From: a virus
Length of the DNA stretch: 21,568 nt
IMG/VR virus record: IMGVR_UViG_3300008450_000540
Coordinates: 1-21,568 of that record
Reading direction: 5' to 3' (one strand)
Shown here: piece by piece, positions 9,970 to 16,587 of the stretch
Position numbering within the stretch: position 1 is the first letter of the stretch
Layout: each line of letters opens with the position of its first letter
Made by a program: the position numbers and the translations under genes
The notes under the pieces: model-generated
Told to the model about the DNA's origin: nothing
Databases searched by the model: none
The model's input: only the letters and a program-made list of their open reading frames with translations

Positions 9970-10397
9970 TGGTTAAATTAATTAACATATTAAAAGAAAT
10001 TATTGATTCTACCCCAGATGTATTATATCATTTTACTCTTCCTAAATTTTTTATTAATGTAATTAATTCAAATACATTAAAATCAGATTCACGCTTTAAT
10101 CAAATATCTTTTACATCAGATCCTGATTTGTGGACATTTAGAGAATTTCCTGAAGAAGATCAAGAGATAGGAATAAGACTTACTTTTAATTCTAAAGATT
10201 TACCTCCATTGAAACCTTTTATTTATAAGGGTCATCCTGATGATGATTATGAATATGAAAAAGAATATATATCAACATCTGGAAATATTAATAATATTAA
10301 TAGTAAAATAAAAGAAATAACAGCTGTTAATTATTATAAAGATTATCTTGAACAAAATTTACCTAAAGAAATATTTAATAAAATTAAATTTATATAG
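9969..10397 (+). CDS. ADP-ribosyltransferase-like protein with capsid-targeting-like N-terminus
   Basis: The 142-residue protein begins MVKLINILKE, a short amphipathic segment ending in L8-K9-E10. This closely resembles the T4 Alt and internal-protein capsid-targeting sequences that are cleaved after (L/I)xE. It is followed by LYHFT (His21), NSNTLKSD and ISFTSDPDLW. That layout fits ADP-ribosyltransferase or RNA 2'-phosphotransferase-like folds (H in the first strand, S/T in the next). An acidic segment with YEYEKEYISTSG, near residues 95-107, could supply the catalytic Glu. The start overlaps the stop of the last tail gene (TAATG), so it is translationally coupled to virion genes. By analogy to T4 Alt, a head-packaged enzyme that modifies host proteins on infection is attractive. 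That role is inference, and the fold assignment is moderate. Confidence 0.5.
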   Translation: MVKLINILKEIIDSTPDVLYHFTLPKFFINVINSNTLKSDSRFNQISFTSDPDLWTFREFPEEDQEIGIRLTFNSKDLPPLKPFIYKGHPDDDYEYEKEYISTSGNINNINSKIKEITAVNYYKDYLEQNLPKEIFNKIKFI

Positions 10398-10399
10398 TA

Positions 10400-10840
10400 A
10401 TGTGGTTATACGAAAATAAAGTTATAGAAAAAATAGAAGATTTTCCTGAAAATACGTTTGGTTTTGTTTATATTACAACTCACATCCCAAGTGGAATATC
10501 TTATATAGGTAAAAAATCACTTTACCATAACATTAAGAAAAAACTTACTAAAAAAGAATTAGCAGAACAATCGGGTCCTGGGCGTAAATCAGCCACTAAA
10601 ATCGTTTCAAAAGAATCGGATTGGAAAACGTATTATGGTTCTGCTAAACCAATATTAGGTTTGTTGAAGGAAAATAAACACGAAGAATTTAAACGTGAAA
10701 TAATAAAAACAGTCACTAGTAAAAAATTATTAACTTACTATGAATGTAAATACTTATTTCATTATAATGTGTTAGAACATCCAGTTGAATATTTCAACGA
10801 TAATATTTTAGGTAAATTTTACTCTAAAGACTTTTTATAG
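10400..10840 (+). CDS. GIY-YIG-like endonuclease, 146 residues
   Basis: The two signature strands appear as GFVY (21-24) and YIGKKS (35-40), spaced as in the GIY-YIG fold. The later candidates for catalytic residues are Arg99 in FKREII, Glu115 in YYECKY, and Asn133 or Asn135 in YFNDNI. The middle has SGPGR and ESDWKTYYGS, which I recall from small phage nucleases of the Seg/homing type. There is no separate DNA-binding domain, so it is a minimal nuclease. It may cut DNA in recombination, repair or host DNA breakdown, or be a small homing endonuclease. It lies 2 bases after the ADP-ribosyltransferase-like gene and before the primase/nuclease pair. The first motif is GFVY rather than GIY, so activity should be tested rather than assumed. 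Confidence 0.6.
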   Translation: MWLYENKVIEKIEDFPENTFGFVYITTHIPSGISYIGKKSLYHNIKKKLTKKELAEQSGPGRKSATKIVSKESDWKTYYGSAKPILGLLKENKHEEFKREIIKTVTSKKLLTYYECKYLFHYNVLEHPVEYFNDNILGKFYSKDFL

Positions 10841-10844
10841 TAGG

Positions 10845-10857
10845 CTAGGCCTTCAAA
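10845..10857 (+). repeat. CTAGGCYTTCAAA element, copy 1 (upstream of primase)
   Basis: CTAGGCCTTCAAA lies in the 40-base gap between the GIY-YIG-like gene and the primase. A 12/13 match lies at 12630-12642 after the nuclease gene. It stands out as locally G+C-rich in A+T-rich DNA. Overlapping it, AGGC-TAG-GCCT (10842-10852) could form a 4-bp hairpin, too short to call a terminator. Confidence 0.4.
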
Positions 10858-10880
10858 AAAATAATTTGTATATTGAAGTT

Positions 10881-11813
10881 ATGTCTAATAATGCTCTAGT
10901 ATTCTTAATCGATTCTGTCTTAGGTAAAGGTAAATCAACATCACGTGGTAACAGAGCTTACCATTGTCCTGAATGTAAACACCATAAACTAAAATTAGAA
11001 ATTAATCTAGAGGAAACATCACCTCATTTTCAATCATACCAGTGTTGGGTATGTGGATTTAAAGGTAAAAAATTATCCACTTTATTTAAAAAATTAGAAA
11101 TAGATTCTAGTAAAATCAGCCAGCTAAAATTATTAGTAAAAACAGACGGTAAACAAATTGAAATTATTAATGATAAAAGAGCAGAGTTACCTAAAGAATT
11201 TATACCATTAACTAACGCCCAATTAAACAGTTTAACTGCAAAAAAAGCAGTATCGTACCTTAAAAATAGAGGTATTACTAAAGAAGATATTATTAAATAT
11301 AATATAGGTTATTGTGAATTTGGTTTATTTTCTAATATGATTGTTATTCCTTCGTACGATGCGAATGGAAATCTCAATTATTTTACCGCAAGAAACTTCG
11401 ATAAAAACTCGTCTATTAAATATAAAAATCCTGACGTAACTAGAGATATCATTGGTTTAGAGCATTTTATTAATTGGAATGTACCTATCATTTTATGTGA
11501 AGGTATGTTTGATGCTATTGCTATTAAACGTAATGCTATACCATTGTTAGGTAAAACAATACAAAAGAGTTTAATGAAACGTATTATCAACTCATCAGTT
11601 GAAAAAATATATATTGCCCTTGACAAAGATGCTATTAAACAAGCATTAAATTTTTGTGAAACGCTAATGAACGAAGGTAAAGAGGTTTATTTAGTGAGTC
11701 TTGAAGATAAAGATCCTAGTGAAATGGGGTTTGAAAAATTTACTAATTTAATTCAAAACACTTTACCATTAACATTCTCGAATTTACTCGAGAAAAAACT
11801 ACAAATATTATGA
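10881..11813 (+). CDS. DNA primase, DnaG/T4 gp61 type
   Basis: The protein makes RNA primers on single-stranded template for lagging-strand synthesis. The N-terminus carries a zinc-binding domain with Cys29, Cys32, Cys55 and Cys58 (CPEC and CWVC), as in phage DnaG-type primases. The TOPRIM core has the acidic residue Glu207 in ILCEGMFDAIAI and the metal-binding Asp248-x-Asp250 in ALDKD. A segment with YLKNRGITKEDI and YNIGYC sits between them, as in DnaG. I chose the ATG at 10881 (310 residues); an in-frame TTG at 10866 would add five residues but has no support. The size is near T4 gp61. No helicase is fused. The end overlaps the next start (ATGA), so the following nuclease is co-translated and may act with it. 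Confidence 0.85.
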   Translation: MSNNALVFLIDSVLGKGKSTSRGNRAYHCPECKHHKLKLEINLEETSPHFQSYQCWVCGFKGKKLSTLFKKLEIDSSKISQLKLLVKTDGKQIEIINDKRAELPKEFIPLTNAQLNSLTAKKAVSYLKNRGITKEDIIKYNIGYCEFGLFSNMIVIPSYDANGNLNYFTARNFDKNSSIKYKNPDVTRDIIGLEHFINWNVPIILCEGMFDAIAIKRNAIPLLGKTIQKSLMKRIINSSVEKIYIALDKDAIKQALNFCETLMNEGKEVYLVSLEDKDPSEMGFEKFTNLIQNTLPLTFSNLLEKKLQIL

Positions 11814-12598
11814 TCGAAAAAGGACAGTCAATACACAAAAAGAGTATTAAAAGAATATTAGAATTTGATGGTGAAGGACAACAAGTAAATTTTTTAGATA
11901 ATCGATTTTATAAACGAAATGATCAATATTATCCATCTGTAACAAGTATTTTACAATATTTTCCTAAAGGTAAATTTTTTGAAACCTGGCTTAAAGATGT
12001 AGGCCATAATTCAGATATTATAGTTAAAAAAGCAGCTGATGAAGGTACTCAAACCCACAGTTTAATTGAACGTTATTTAACGGGTGAAAAAATTGATTGG
12101 TTAGATGATAAAGGACATGCTGTTTGTTCATTATCTGTTTGGCAAATGTTACTTAAATTTGTTGAATTTTGGGAAACTGAAAAACCTGAATTAATTGAAA
12201 GTGAAATTCATTTATACTCAGACACACATAAAATTGCTGGTACTTGTGACTTGGTAGTTAAAATGAGAGATGAGTTATGGGTTTTAGATATTAAAACATC
12301 AAATAGTGTTCATACAAGTTATGATTTACAGTTAGCAGCATATACTACTTGTTGGAATGAAACATTTGAAGAAAAAGTAACCAAAAACGGTATTATTTGG
12401 TTAAAATCATCTAAACATAAAGCCGATAAAAAAGGCGAAAAAATGCAAGGTAAAGGATGGGAAATTATCACATCATCTAGAACCATAGAAGAAAATTGGG
12501 ATTTATTTAATAAAGTATATGACTTATATAAATTGGAAAATCCAAATTCAGAACCATCATTTAATAAATTTCCTGTATCAGTTCAGTTAAATCCATGA
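11810..12598 (+). CDS. PD-(D/E)XK nuclease, RecB/Cas4-like
   Basis: The catalytic core is visible as GTCDLV with Asp147, then VLDIKTS with Asp160-Ile161-Lys162, then a QLAAYTTC motif at about 173-180. This is the RecB-family arrangement (D...DxK...Q-x3-Y). Upstream, SVTSILQYFP and EGTQTHSLIERYL supply the helical part with a conserved His, also typical of this family. No Cys cluster of the Cas4 iron-sulfur type is seen. The probable role is exonucleolytic processing of DNA ends in phage recombination or replication. The start overlaps the primase stop by ATGA, so the two are a coupled pair. A 69-base intergenic region follows. The core assignment is strong, the exact substrate is unknown. Confidence 0.75.
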   Translation: MIEKGQSIHKKSIKRILEFDGEGQQVNFLDNRFYKRNDQYYPSVTSILQYFPKGKFFETWLKDVGHNSDIIVKKAADEGTQTHSLIERYLTGEKIDWLDDKGHAVCSLSVWQMLLKFVEFWETEKPELIESEIHLYSDTHKIAGTCDLVVKMRDELWVLDIKTSNSVHTSYDLQLAAYTTCWNETFEEKVTKNGIIWLKSSKHKADKKGEKMQGKGWEIITSSRTIEENWDLFNKVYDLYKLENPNSEPSFNKFPVSVQLNP

Positions 12599-12616
12599 TT
12601 TCCCGTAACTTTTAAA

Positions 12617-12657
12617 TATTTATAGGAGACTAGGCTTTCAAAGTCTTCTTATTTATA
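12617..12657 (+). promoter_or_regulatory. Intergenic region with two TATTTATA octamers, candidate promoter
   Basis: The 69-base gap before 12668 is the longest in the window. TATTTATA occurs at 12617-12624 and at 12650-12657, the second ending 10 bases before the ATG. Between them is the CTAGGCTTTCAAA element and a 5-bp inverted repeat AGACT/AGTCT (10-base loop). This is the likely start of the transcription unit for the kinase, nucleotidyltransferase and nucleotidase genes. Confidence 0.45.
12630..12642 (+). repeat. CTAGGCYTTCAAA element, copy 2 (downstream of nuclease)
   Basis: CTAGGCTTTCAAA differs at one base from the copy at 10845-10857. The two copies bracket exactly the primase and nuclease genes. 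Possible roles are a regulatory site, an origin-related site, or the scar of module exchange; none is demonstrated. Confidence 0.4.
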
Positions 12658-12667
12658 TTTAGAATAT

Positions 12668-13423
12668 ATGATTAAACTTACTGAGTTATTGCGTGAAGTT
12701 ATGGGTTCGCCTAAAGCTATATTTTTAGCAGGTCCTGCTGGTAGTGGTAAATCATATATCACTAAACAACTATTACCTAGTAATTTTACTACAATAAATG
12801 TTGATGATACTTATGAGGAATTACTTAAAGCTAGTGGTTTAGGTATGAAACAAAAAGATTTTTCACCTGACGAATTATCACAAGCTGCTAAGTTAATGGG
12901 TCAAGCTCAAAAAGCTACCAAAGAAAAATTCGCTCAATCCTCAGTTGAAAGACAAAATCTAATTATAGATGGTATAGGTGGTGCCTCAAAACCACTATTA
13001 AAGAAAAAACAAGAACTAGAAGCATTAGGTTATGAATGTATGATGTTGATGCTTTATGTATCACCTATTACTTCATTACAACGTAATGCTGATCGTGATC
13101 GTAGTTTAATGCCTAGTATAGTATTACGTACTTGGAGAGATGTGAATCAAAATATTGGGACTTATAAACAAGCGTTTGGAGATAAATTTGTTTTAATAAA
13201 TAATGACCCTAAAGATGCTATTAAAGGATTTTCATTAGAATTAATTAAACCATATCTTCAAGCTTCTAAAGCAGTAGGTAAACCTAAAACACCTGAAGAA
13301 CAAGCAAAATCCGAAGCTGAAAAAAATAAACTAAATGCTGATATTGAAACATTAGTTAAGGAGTTACCTGAATTTGATACTTTAGAAAGCGCTAAATCCA
13401 AAATAAATGAATTTATTAGTTAA
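12668..13423 (+). CDS. P-loop kinase (zeta-toxin/AAA_33-like) with capsid-targeting-like N-terminus
   Basis: A Walker A loop, GPAGSGKS, lies at residues 22-29. A Walker B-like strand ending in Asp101 (NLIIDGIGG) follows, then an Arg-rich lid with RNADRDRSLMPS and RTWRDV near 137-155. This is the layout of small-molecule or polynucleotide kinases related to zeta toxin. The first ten residues, MIKLTELLRE, form an amphipathic segment ending in L8-R9-E10, at the same spacing as in the protein starting at 9969. It precedes the kinase fold and is not part of it. The C-terminus (about 205-251) is charged and helical. The end overlaps the next gene by 17 bases. The substrate is unknown: nucleotide, sugar nucleotide or nucleic-acid end are all possible. 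Confidence 0.65.
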   Translation: MIKLTELLREVMGSPKAIFLAGPAGSGKSYITKQLLPSNFTTINVDDTYEELLKASGLGMKQKDFSPDELSQAAKLMGQAQKATKEKFAQSSVERQNLIIDGIGGASKPLLKKKQELEALGYECMMLMLYVSPITSLQRNADRDRSLMPSIVLRTWRDVNQNIGTYKQAFGDKFVLINNDPKDAIKGFSLELIKPYLQASKAVGKPKTPEEQAKSEAEKNKLNADIETLVKELPEFDTLESAKSKINEFIS

Positions 13424-14849
13424 AGAACTTATACAACCCCTACTTGAAGAAACTACTAAAACAGTAGCAATATTCCCAGGCAAATTTAAACCACCTCACA
13501 AAGGTCACTTTGAGGTAGCTAAAAATTTACTTGATAAAGCAGATGAAATAATCATCGCTATTTCACCAGTTGTTGTAGACGGTATTACACCTCAACAAAG
13601 TAAAGCAGTTTGGGAAATGTATAATACATTATTAGACAATAAGTTAAAAATAGAAATAGTAGATAAATCTCCTGTAAAATATACATTAGATACAATTAAA
13701 GAAAATCCAAATATTAATTTTATTCCTGTATTTGGTAAAGGTGAAGAAGATAGATATAAATCACTTACTGGTAAACCAAATGTTAAAATATATGATGGTG
13801 GAACAGTTGAAGAATTAAATGCTAGAGATTTTAGAAAAATGCTAGCAACGGGCCAAGATTTTGACAAATTTTTACCTGTAGGAATAAATAAAGATGATTT
13901 TTTAAATGTATTTTCAAGTGATATCCAAGAAGATATGTCTCAATCAGATCTTGCTTCGATTGAAAAATATGCAGATAAGGAATTAGCACCTATAGATGTT
14001 GATTTTACTAAACATTTCTTTGATAGATTAAACGATCCTAGAAATATTAAACCAATTTCACCAGCTGAACTTATTGGATTTTTTAAACGTTTAGCTCGTA
14101 AGAAAAATGAATTAAATAATTTCATTACCAAATATAGAGAAGTAGTAGCATCGGATAATAGAACTAATATTAATATCCCATTAGTCAGTATGTCTGATAA
14201 AATTATAGCTAAAACTATAATGCGTAAAAAGGATTTTCAATCTCCTGATCCTAAAATTGAATTAAATGAATTAGAAGATTACGAAATAAAATATTGGGCT
14301 ATACATGCTGATGTGTATGATGCATTAAAAAAAGATCCTAATAAAATATATAATTTTTTAAAAACCAAATTAACTGGTGAGCGACTTAAAGCATTAGAAT
14401 ACTTTTATAATGAGTATTACCTAAAACCAGAAAAATTAATGGAAAATTGTGGTTGTATGCATACTCAACAACCTATAGACTTCAGAAGTGCTTTAGCGTC
14501 ATTAACTAAATATATGATGGATCAAGGTTTAAATATTGCACCTTTACCTAAAGTAAAAATCATAAGCAACGATATAGAAAACGCTGAAAACATTTTAGGT
14601 AAGACAGCGTATTATGATCCGAACAATTGTTCAATCACTTTATATACATTAAATCGTCATCCAAAAGATGTGTTACGTTCATATTCACACGAAATGATCC
14701 ATCGTATTCAAGATAACGATGGTAGATTAAATAATGTTAACACTACTAATACTAATGAGGATTCTAACTTACAAGAGTTGGAAAAAGAAGCGTACCTCAA
14801 CGGAAACATAATTTTTAGAAATTGGGAGGATTCAATTAAAAATGTATAA
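13407..14849 (+). CDS. Nucleotidyltransferase fused to HExxH metallopeptidase-like domain
   Basis: Residues 1-15 (MNLLVKELIQPLLEE) are a tag-like amphipathic segment with (L)xE. Residues 19-190 form a cytidylyltransferase-like nucleotidyltransferase with FPGKFKPPHKGH, where His31 and His34 are the HxGH motif. The distal ISSTxxR-type motif is replaced by NARDFRKML (138-146). A middle region has HFFDRLNDPRN (203-213) and KTIMRKKDF (about 272-280), which I associate with a recurrent phage domain of unknown role. The C-terminus has SHEMIH, with His428, Glu429 and His432, and a candidate third ligand Glu461 in ELEKEAY: a zinc metallopeptidase signature. The fold of the front half matches NMN adenylyltransferase and relatives, but the substrate is not determined. 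The multi-domain build is unusual. It overlaps both neighbours, so it is co-expressed with the kinase and the HAD enzyme. Confidence 0.65.
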   Translation: MNLLVKELIQPLLEETTKTVAIFPGKFKPPHKGHFEVAKNLLDKADEIIIAISPVVVDGITPQQSKAVWEMYNTLLDNKLKIEIVDKSPVKYTLDTIKENPNINFIPVFGKGEEDRYKSLTGKPNVKIYDGGTVEELNARDFRKMLATGQDFDKFLPVGINKDDFLNVFSSDIQEDMSQSDLASIEKYADKELAPIDVDFTKHFFDRLNDPRNIKPISPAELIGFFKRLARKKNELNNFITKYREVVASDNRTNINIPLVSMSDKIIAKTIMRKKDFQSPDPKIELNELEDYEIKYWAIHADVYDALKKDPNKIYNFLKTKLTGERLKALEYFYNEYYLKPEKLMENCGCMHTQQPIDFRSALASLTKYMMDQGLNIAPLPKVKIISNDIENAENILGKTAYYDPNNCSITLYTLNRHPKDVLRSYSHEMIHRIQDNDGRLNNVNTTNTNEDSNLQELEKEAYLNGNIIFRNWEDSIKNV

Positions 14850-15372
14850 ACTAACAGATTTATATAAACAATTAAAAGAGGAAGAACAAGCAGCTCAAGT
14901 TTCACAATATAAAATTTATTGTGATATGGATGGTGTGTTATGTGATTTTGACAGACGATTTGAACAATTTGGAGATATGTCTCCTAAAGCATATGGAGCT
15001 AAATATGGTACTAAAAAGTTTTGGGAATTAATAGACAACACAGGTGAACAATTTTGGTCTAAAATGCCTTGGATGCCTGATGGTAAGCAATTATGGACTT
15101 ATATATCAAAATATAAACCTGCTTTACTATCAGCACCATCTATGAATTATTCATCTCGCTATGGAAAAAAATTATGGGTACAAGAAAACATACCTGGTAC
15201 TAAATTAATTTTAGCAAAACGTGAAAATAAAAAAGACTATGCTGATAGAAAATCAATACTTATCGACGATAGAGCCGATAATATTAATGATTGGAATGCG
15301 GCTGGTGGTATTGGAATATTATTTACATCAACATCTCAAACAATAAACGAATTAAAAGAAATAGGATTATGA
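14842..15372 (+). CDS. HAD-family 5'(3')-deoxyribonucleotidase-like phosphatase
   Basis: Motif I is CDMDGVLCDFD with nucleophile Asp28 and Asp30. Motif II is Ser97 in ALLSAPS. Motif III/IV has a Lys-rich LILAKRENKKDY followed by ILIDDRADN with Asp142 and Asp143. This matches the NT5C-type HAD nucleotidases, which remove phosphate from deoxynucleoside monophosphates; a nucleic-acid end phosphatase is the main alternative. The protein is preceded by a 15-residue tag, MYKLTDLYKQLKEEE, which the HAD core does not need. The gene overlaps the upstream gene by 8 bases. A GGGAGG at 14824-14829 lies 12 bases before the ATG and is the only Shine-Dalgarno-like stretch I noticed, perhaps by chance. The end overlaps the next start. 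Confidence 0.72.
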   Translation: MYKLTDLYKQLKEEEQAAQVSQYKIYCDMDGVLCDFDRRFEQFGDMSPKAYGAKYGTKKFWELIDNTGEQFWSKMPWMPDGKQLWTYISKYKPALLSAPSMNYSSRYGKKLWVQENIPGTKLILAKRENKKDYADRKSILIDDRADNINDWNAAGGIGILFTSTSQTINELKEIGL

Positions 15373-16010
15373 GCTTTAAATACAAATTAAAGGAACAAGA
15401 AGAAGGTGGCGGAGAAGAAAGTGGCTTAAAACAATTAAAAGCCAAAACTGAATTAATATTGACTGCTTTAGGAGACTATACCGCTGATAAATTAGTGGAT
15501 ATTATTAATGACCCAAGTAACTTAAAAGGTACATTTGTTTTAAGATCTGAAGGATTAAAGGAACTTGAAAGAAAAGTATTTGGTGATACTAAAGCTAGCA
15601 ATGACGTTAATAAAAATATCTACCAAGAAAATGGTGGTGAATTATACAGTAAAATATTTAAAGAAGTTGGTGGATTTAAAAAGGGTACTCCATTCTTTAA
15701 GAAAAGCAAAACAGGTGATATTGAATTTTACTTCCCAGAAAAAAATAAATACAATTTAGAGTTAATTAAAAAATATTTTGATAAAACTCAATCTAGTGAT
15801 GAAAAATCAGTTAGATCAAGTTTAAATCCTGTTAAAGCAGATGATATGACTTTAAAATTCCAACCTAAAGATGAAACAATCCTTAGTAAAATATTAAAAA
15901 GTGCTAAATTGACATCTGGAAAAGATTATGATTTATCTAAACAAAAATCATTAAATGAAGAATTTAATAATACAGTTAAAGAGCAATTACTGAAGTTACT
16001 TAAAAAATAA
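15369..16010 (+). CDS. Unknown 213-residue phage protein with tag-like N-terminus
   Basis: The open frame extends upstream to 15291, but that part lies inside the HAD gene. The credible start is the ATG at 15369, which overlaps the HAD stop in ATGA-type fashion. The protein begins MSFKYKLKEQEEGGGEES, a basic/hydrophobic segment with L7-K8-E9 followed by a flexible Gly/Glu linker. The rest is Lys-rich and mixed helix/strand, with KVFGDTKASNDVNK, EVGGFKKGTPFFKKSK and IEFYFPEKNK. It ends in a Leu/Lys-rich helix. There is no recognised domain, membrane segment or Cys motif. By context it belongs with the kinase, nucleotidyltransferase and HAD genes and may be another cargo protein. Confidence 0.6.
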   Translation: MSFKYKLKEQEEGGGEESGLKQLKAKTELILTALGDYTADKLVDIINDPSNLKGTFVLRSEGLKELERKVFGDTKASNDVNKNIYQENGGELYSKIFKEVGGFKKGTPFFKKSKTGDIEFYFPEKNKYNLELIKKYFDKTQSSDEKSVRSSLNPVKADDMTLKFQPKDETILSKILKSAKLTSGKDYDLSKQKSLNEEFNNTVKEQLLKLLKK

Positions 16011-16013
16011 ATT

Positions 16014-16583
16014 ATGTCTGAAAACGTTTTAAAAAAGGATTTTAAATCAGCTGATGTTCAACGCCTTCGTAACCTGATGACAGGTAAACAAGGTGAAAGA
16101 ACTAATGGTGGTGTTGGTTATAGCAAGAAAAAAGAATTCCATGAGGAAGGTGATGTGTGGGAAGAAGATGGAAGGCAGTGGACTATCAAAAATGGTATAA
16201 AGCAAAACCTTACTAAATTAGATAAAGCAAAGAAGGAAGTAACTTTGCCGTTATTTTGTCCTTGTTGTTCTAATCTAATGAAAAACAGGTACGATAAATT
16301 ATTTTATATTCAATATAAAAGATGTTTTAATTGTCAAGTAGATTTTGAAACAGATCTTCGCAAACTAGGACTTTGGGAAGAATACGAAAAAAACATTATT
16401 AATTCTGATTTAGACCATATAATTACAGATTACGATATTTGGGTTGATGAAATAATCAACACAACCAATGACTCATTTATTACAGAAGCGGGTGATGTAG
16501 AAAAATGGGTTGGTTCTTCAAAGAAAAAATTATTAGAAAACAAAGAAGAAACAATTAAATATTTACAAAGCCTTAAAAAATAA
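16014..16583 (+). CDS. Zinc-ribbon phage protein of unknown function
   Basis: The central region has two Cys pairs, Cys82-Pro-Cys84-Cys85 and Cys104-x-x-Cys107, separated by about 20 residues with aromatic strands. This is a plausible zinc ribbon. The N-terminal third contains RLRNLMTGKQGERTN and GDVWEEDGRQWTIKNGIKQ, which I recall as a conserved phage family without known function. The C-terminus is a long charged helix ending in TIKYLQSLKK. No tag of the MxKLxxLLKE type is present. Start at the ATG 3 bases after the upstream stop. It may bind DNA or act as an assembly accessory; nothing in the sequence decides this. Confidence 0.6.
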   Translation: MSENVLKKDFKSADVQRLRNLMTGKQGERTNGGVGYSKKKEFHEEGDVWEEDGRQWTIKNGIKQNLTKLDKAKKEVTLPLFCPCCSNLMKNRYDKLFYIQYKRCFNCQVDFETDLRKLGLWEEYEKNIINSDLDHIITDYDIWVDEIINTTNDSFITEAGDVEKWVGSSKKKLLENKEETIKYLQSLKK

Positions 16584-16587
16584 ATGT

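Noticed and set aside
10842-10860. Rho-independent terminator after the GIY-YIG-like gene
   Set aside because: The possible hairpin has only four base pairs, and the following tract is A-rich rather than T-rich on this strand.
10866-10880. TTG start for the primase
   Set aside because: It adds only five residues; the ATG at 10881 is a stronger start and leaves the zinc domain intact.
12628-12646. Terminator or operator hairpin AGACT...AGTCT
   Set aside because: Five base pairs with a ten-base loop and no clean T tract; kept only as part of the intergenic description.
15291-15368. Extended N-terminus of the protein at 15369 starting at 15291
   Set aside because: The 26 extra residues are out-of-frame reading of the HAD gene, whose coding is clear; the ATG at 15369 gives a tag-like start and a stop/start overlap.
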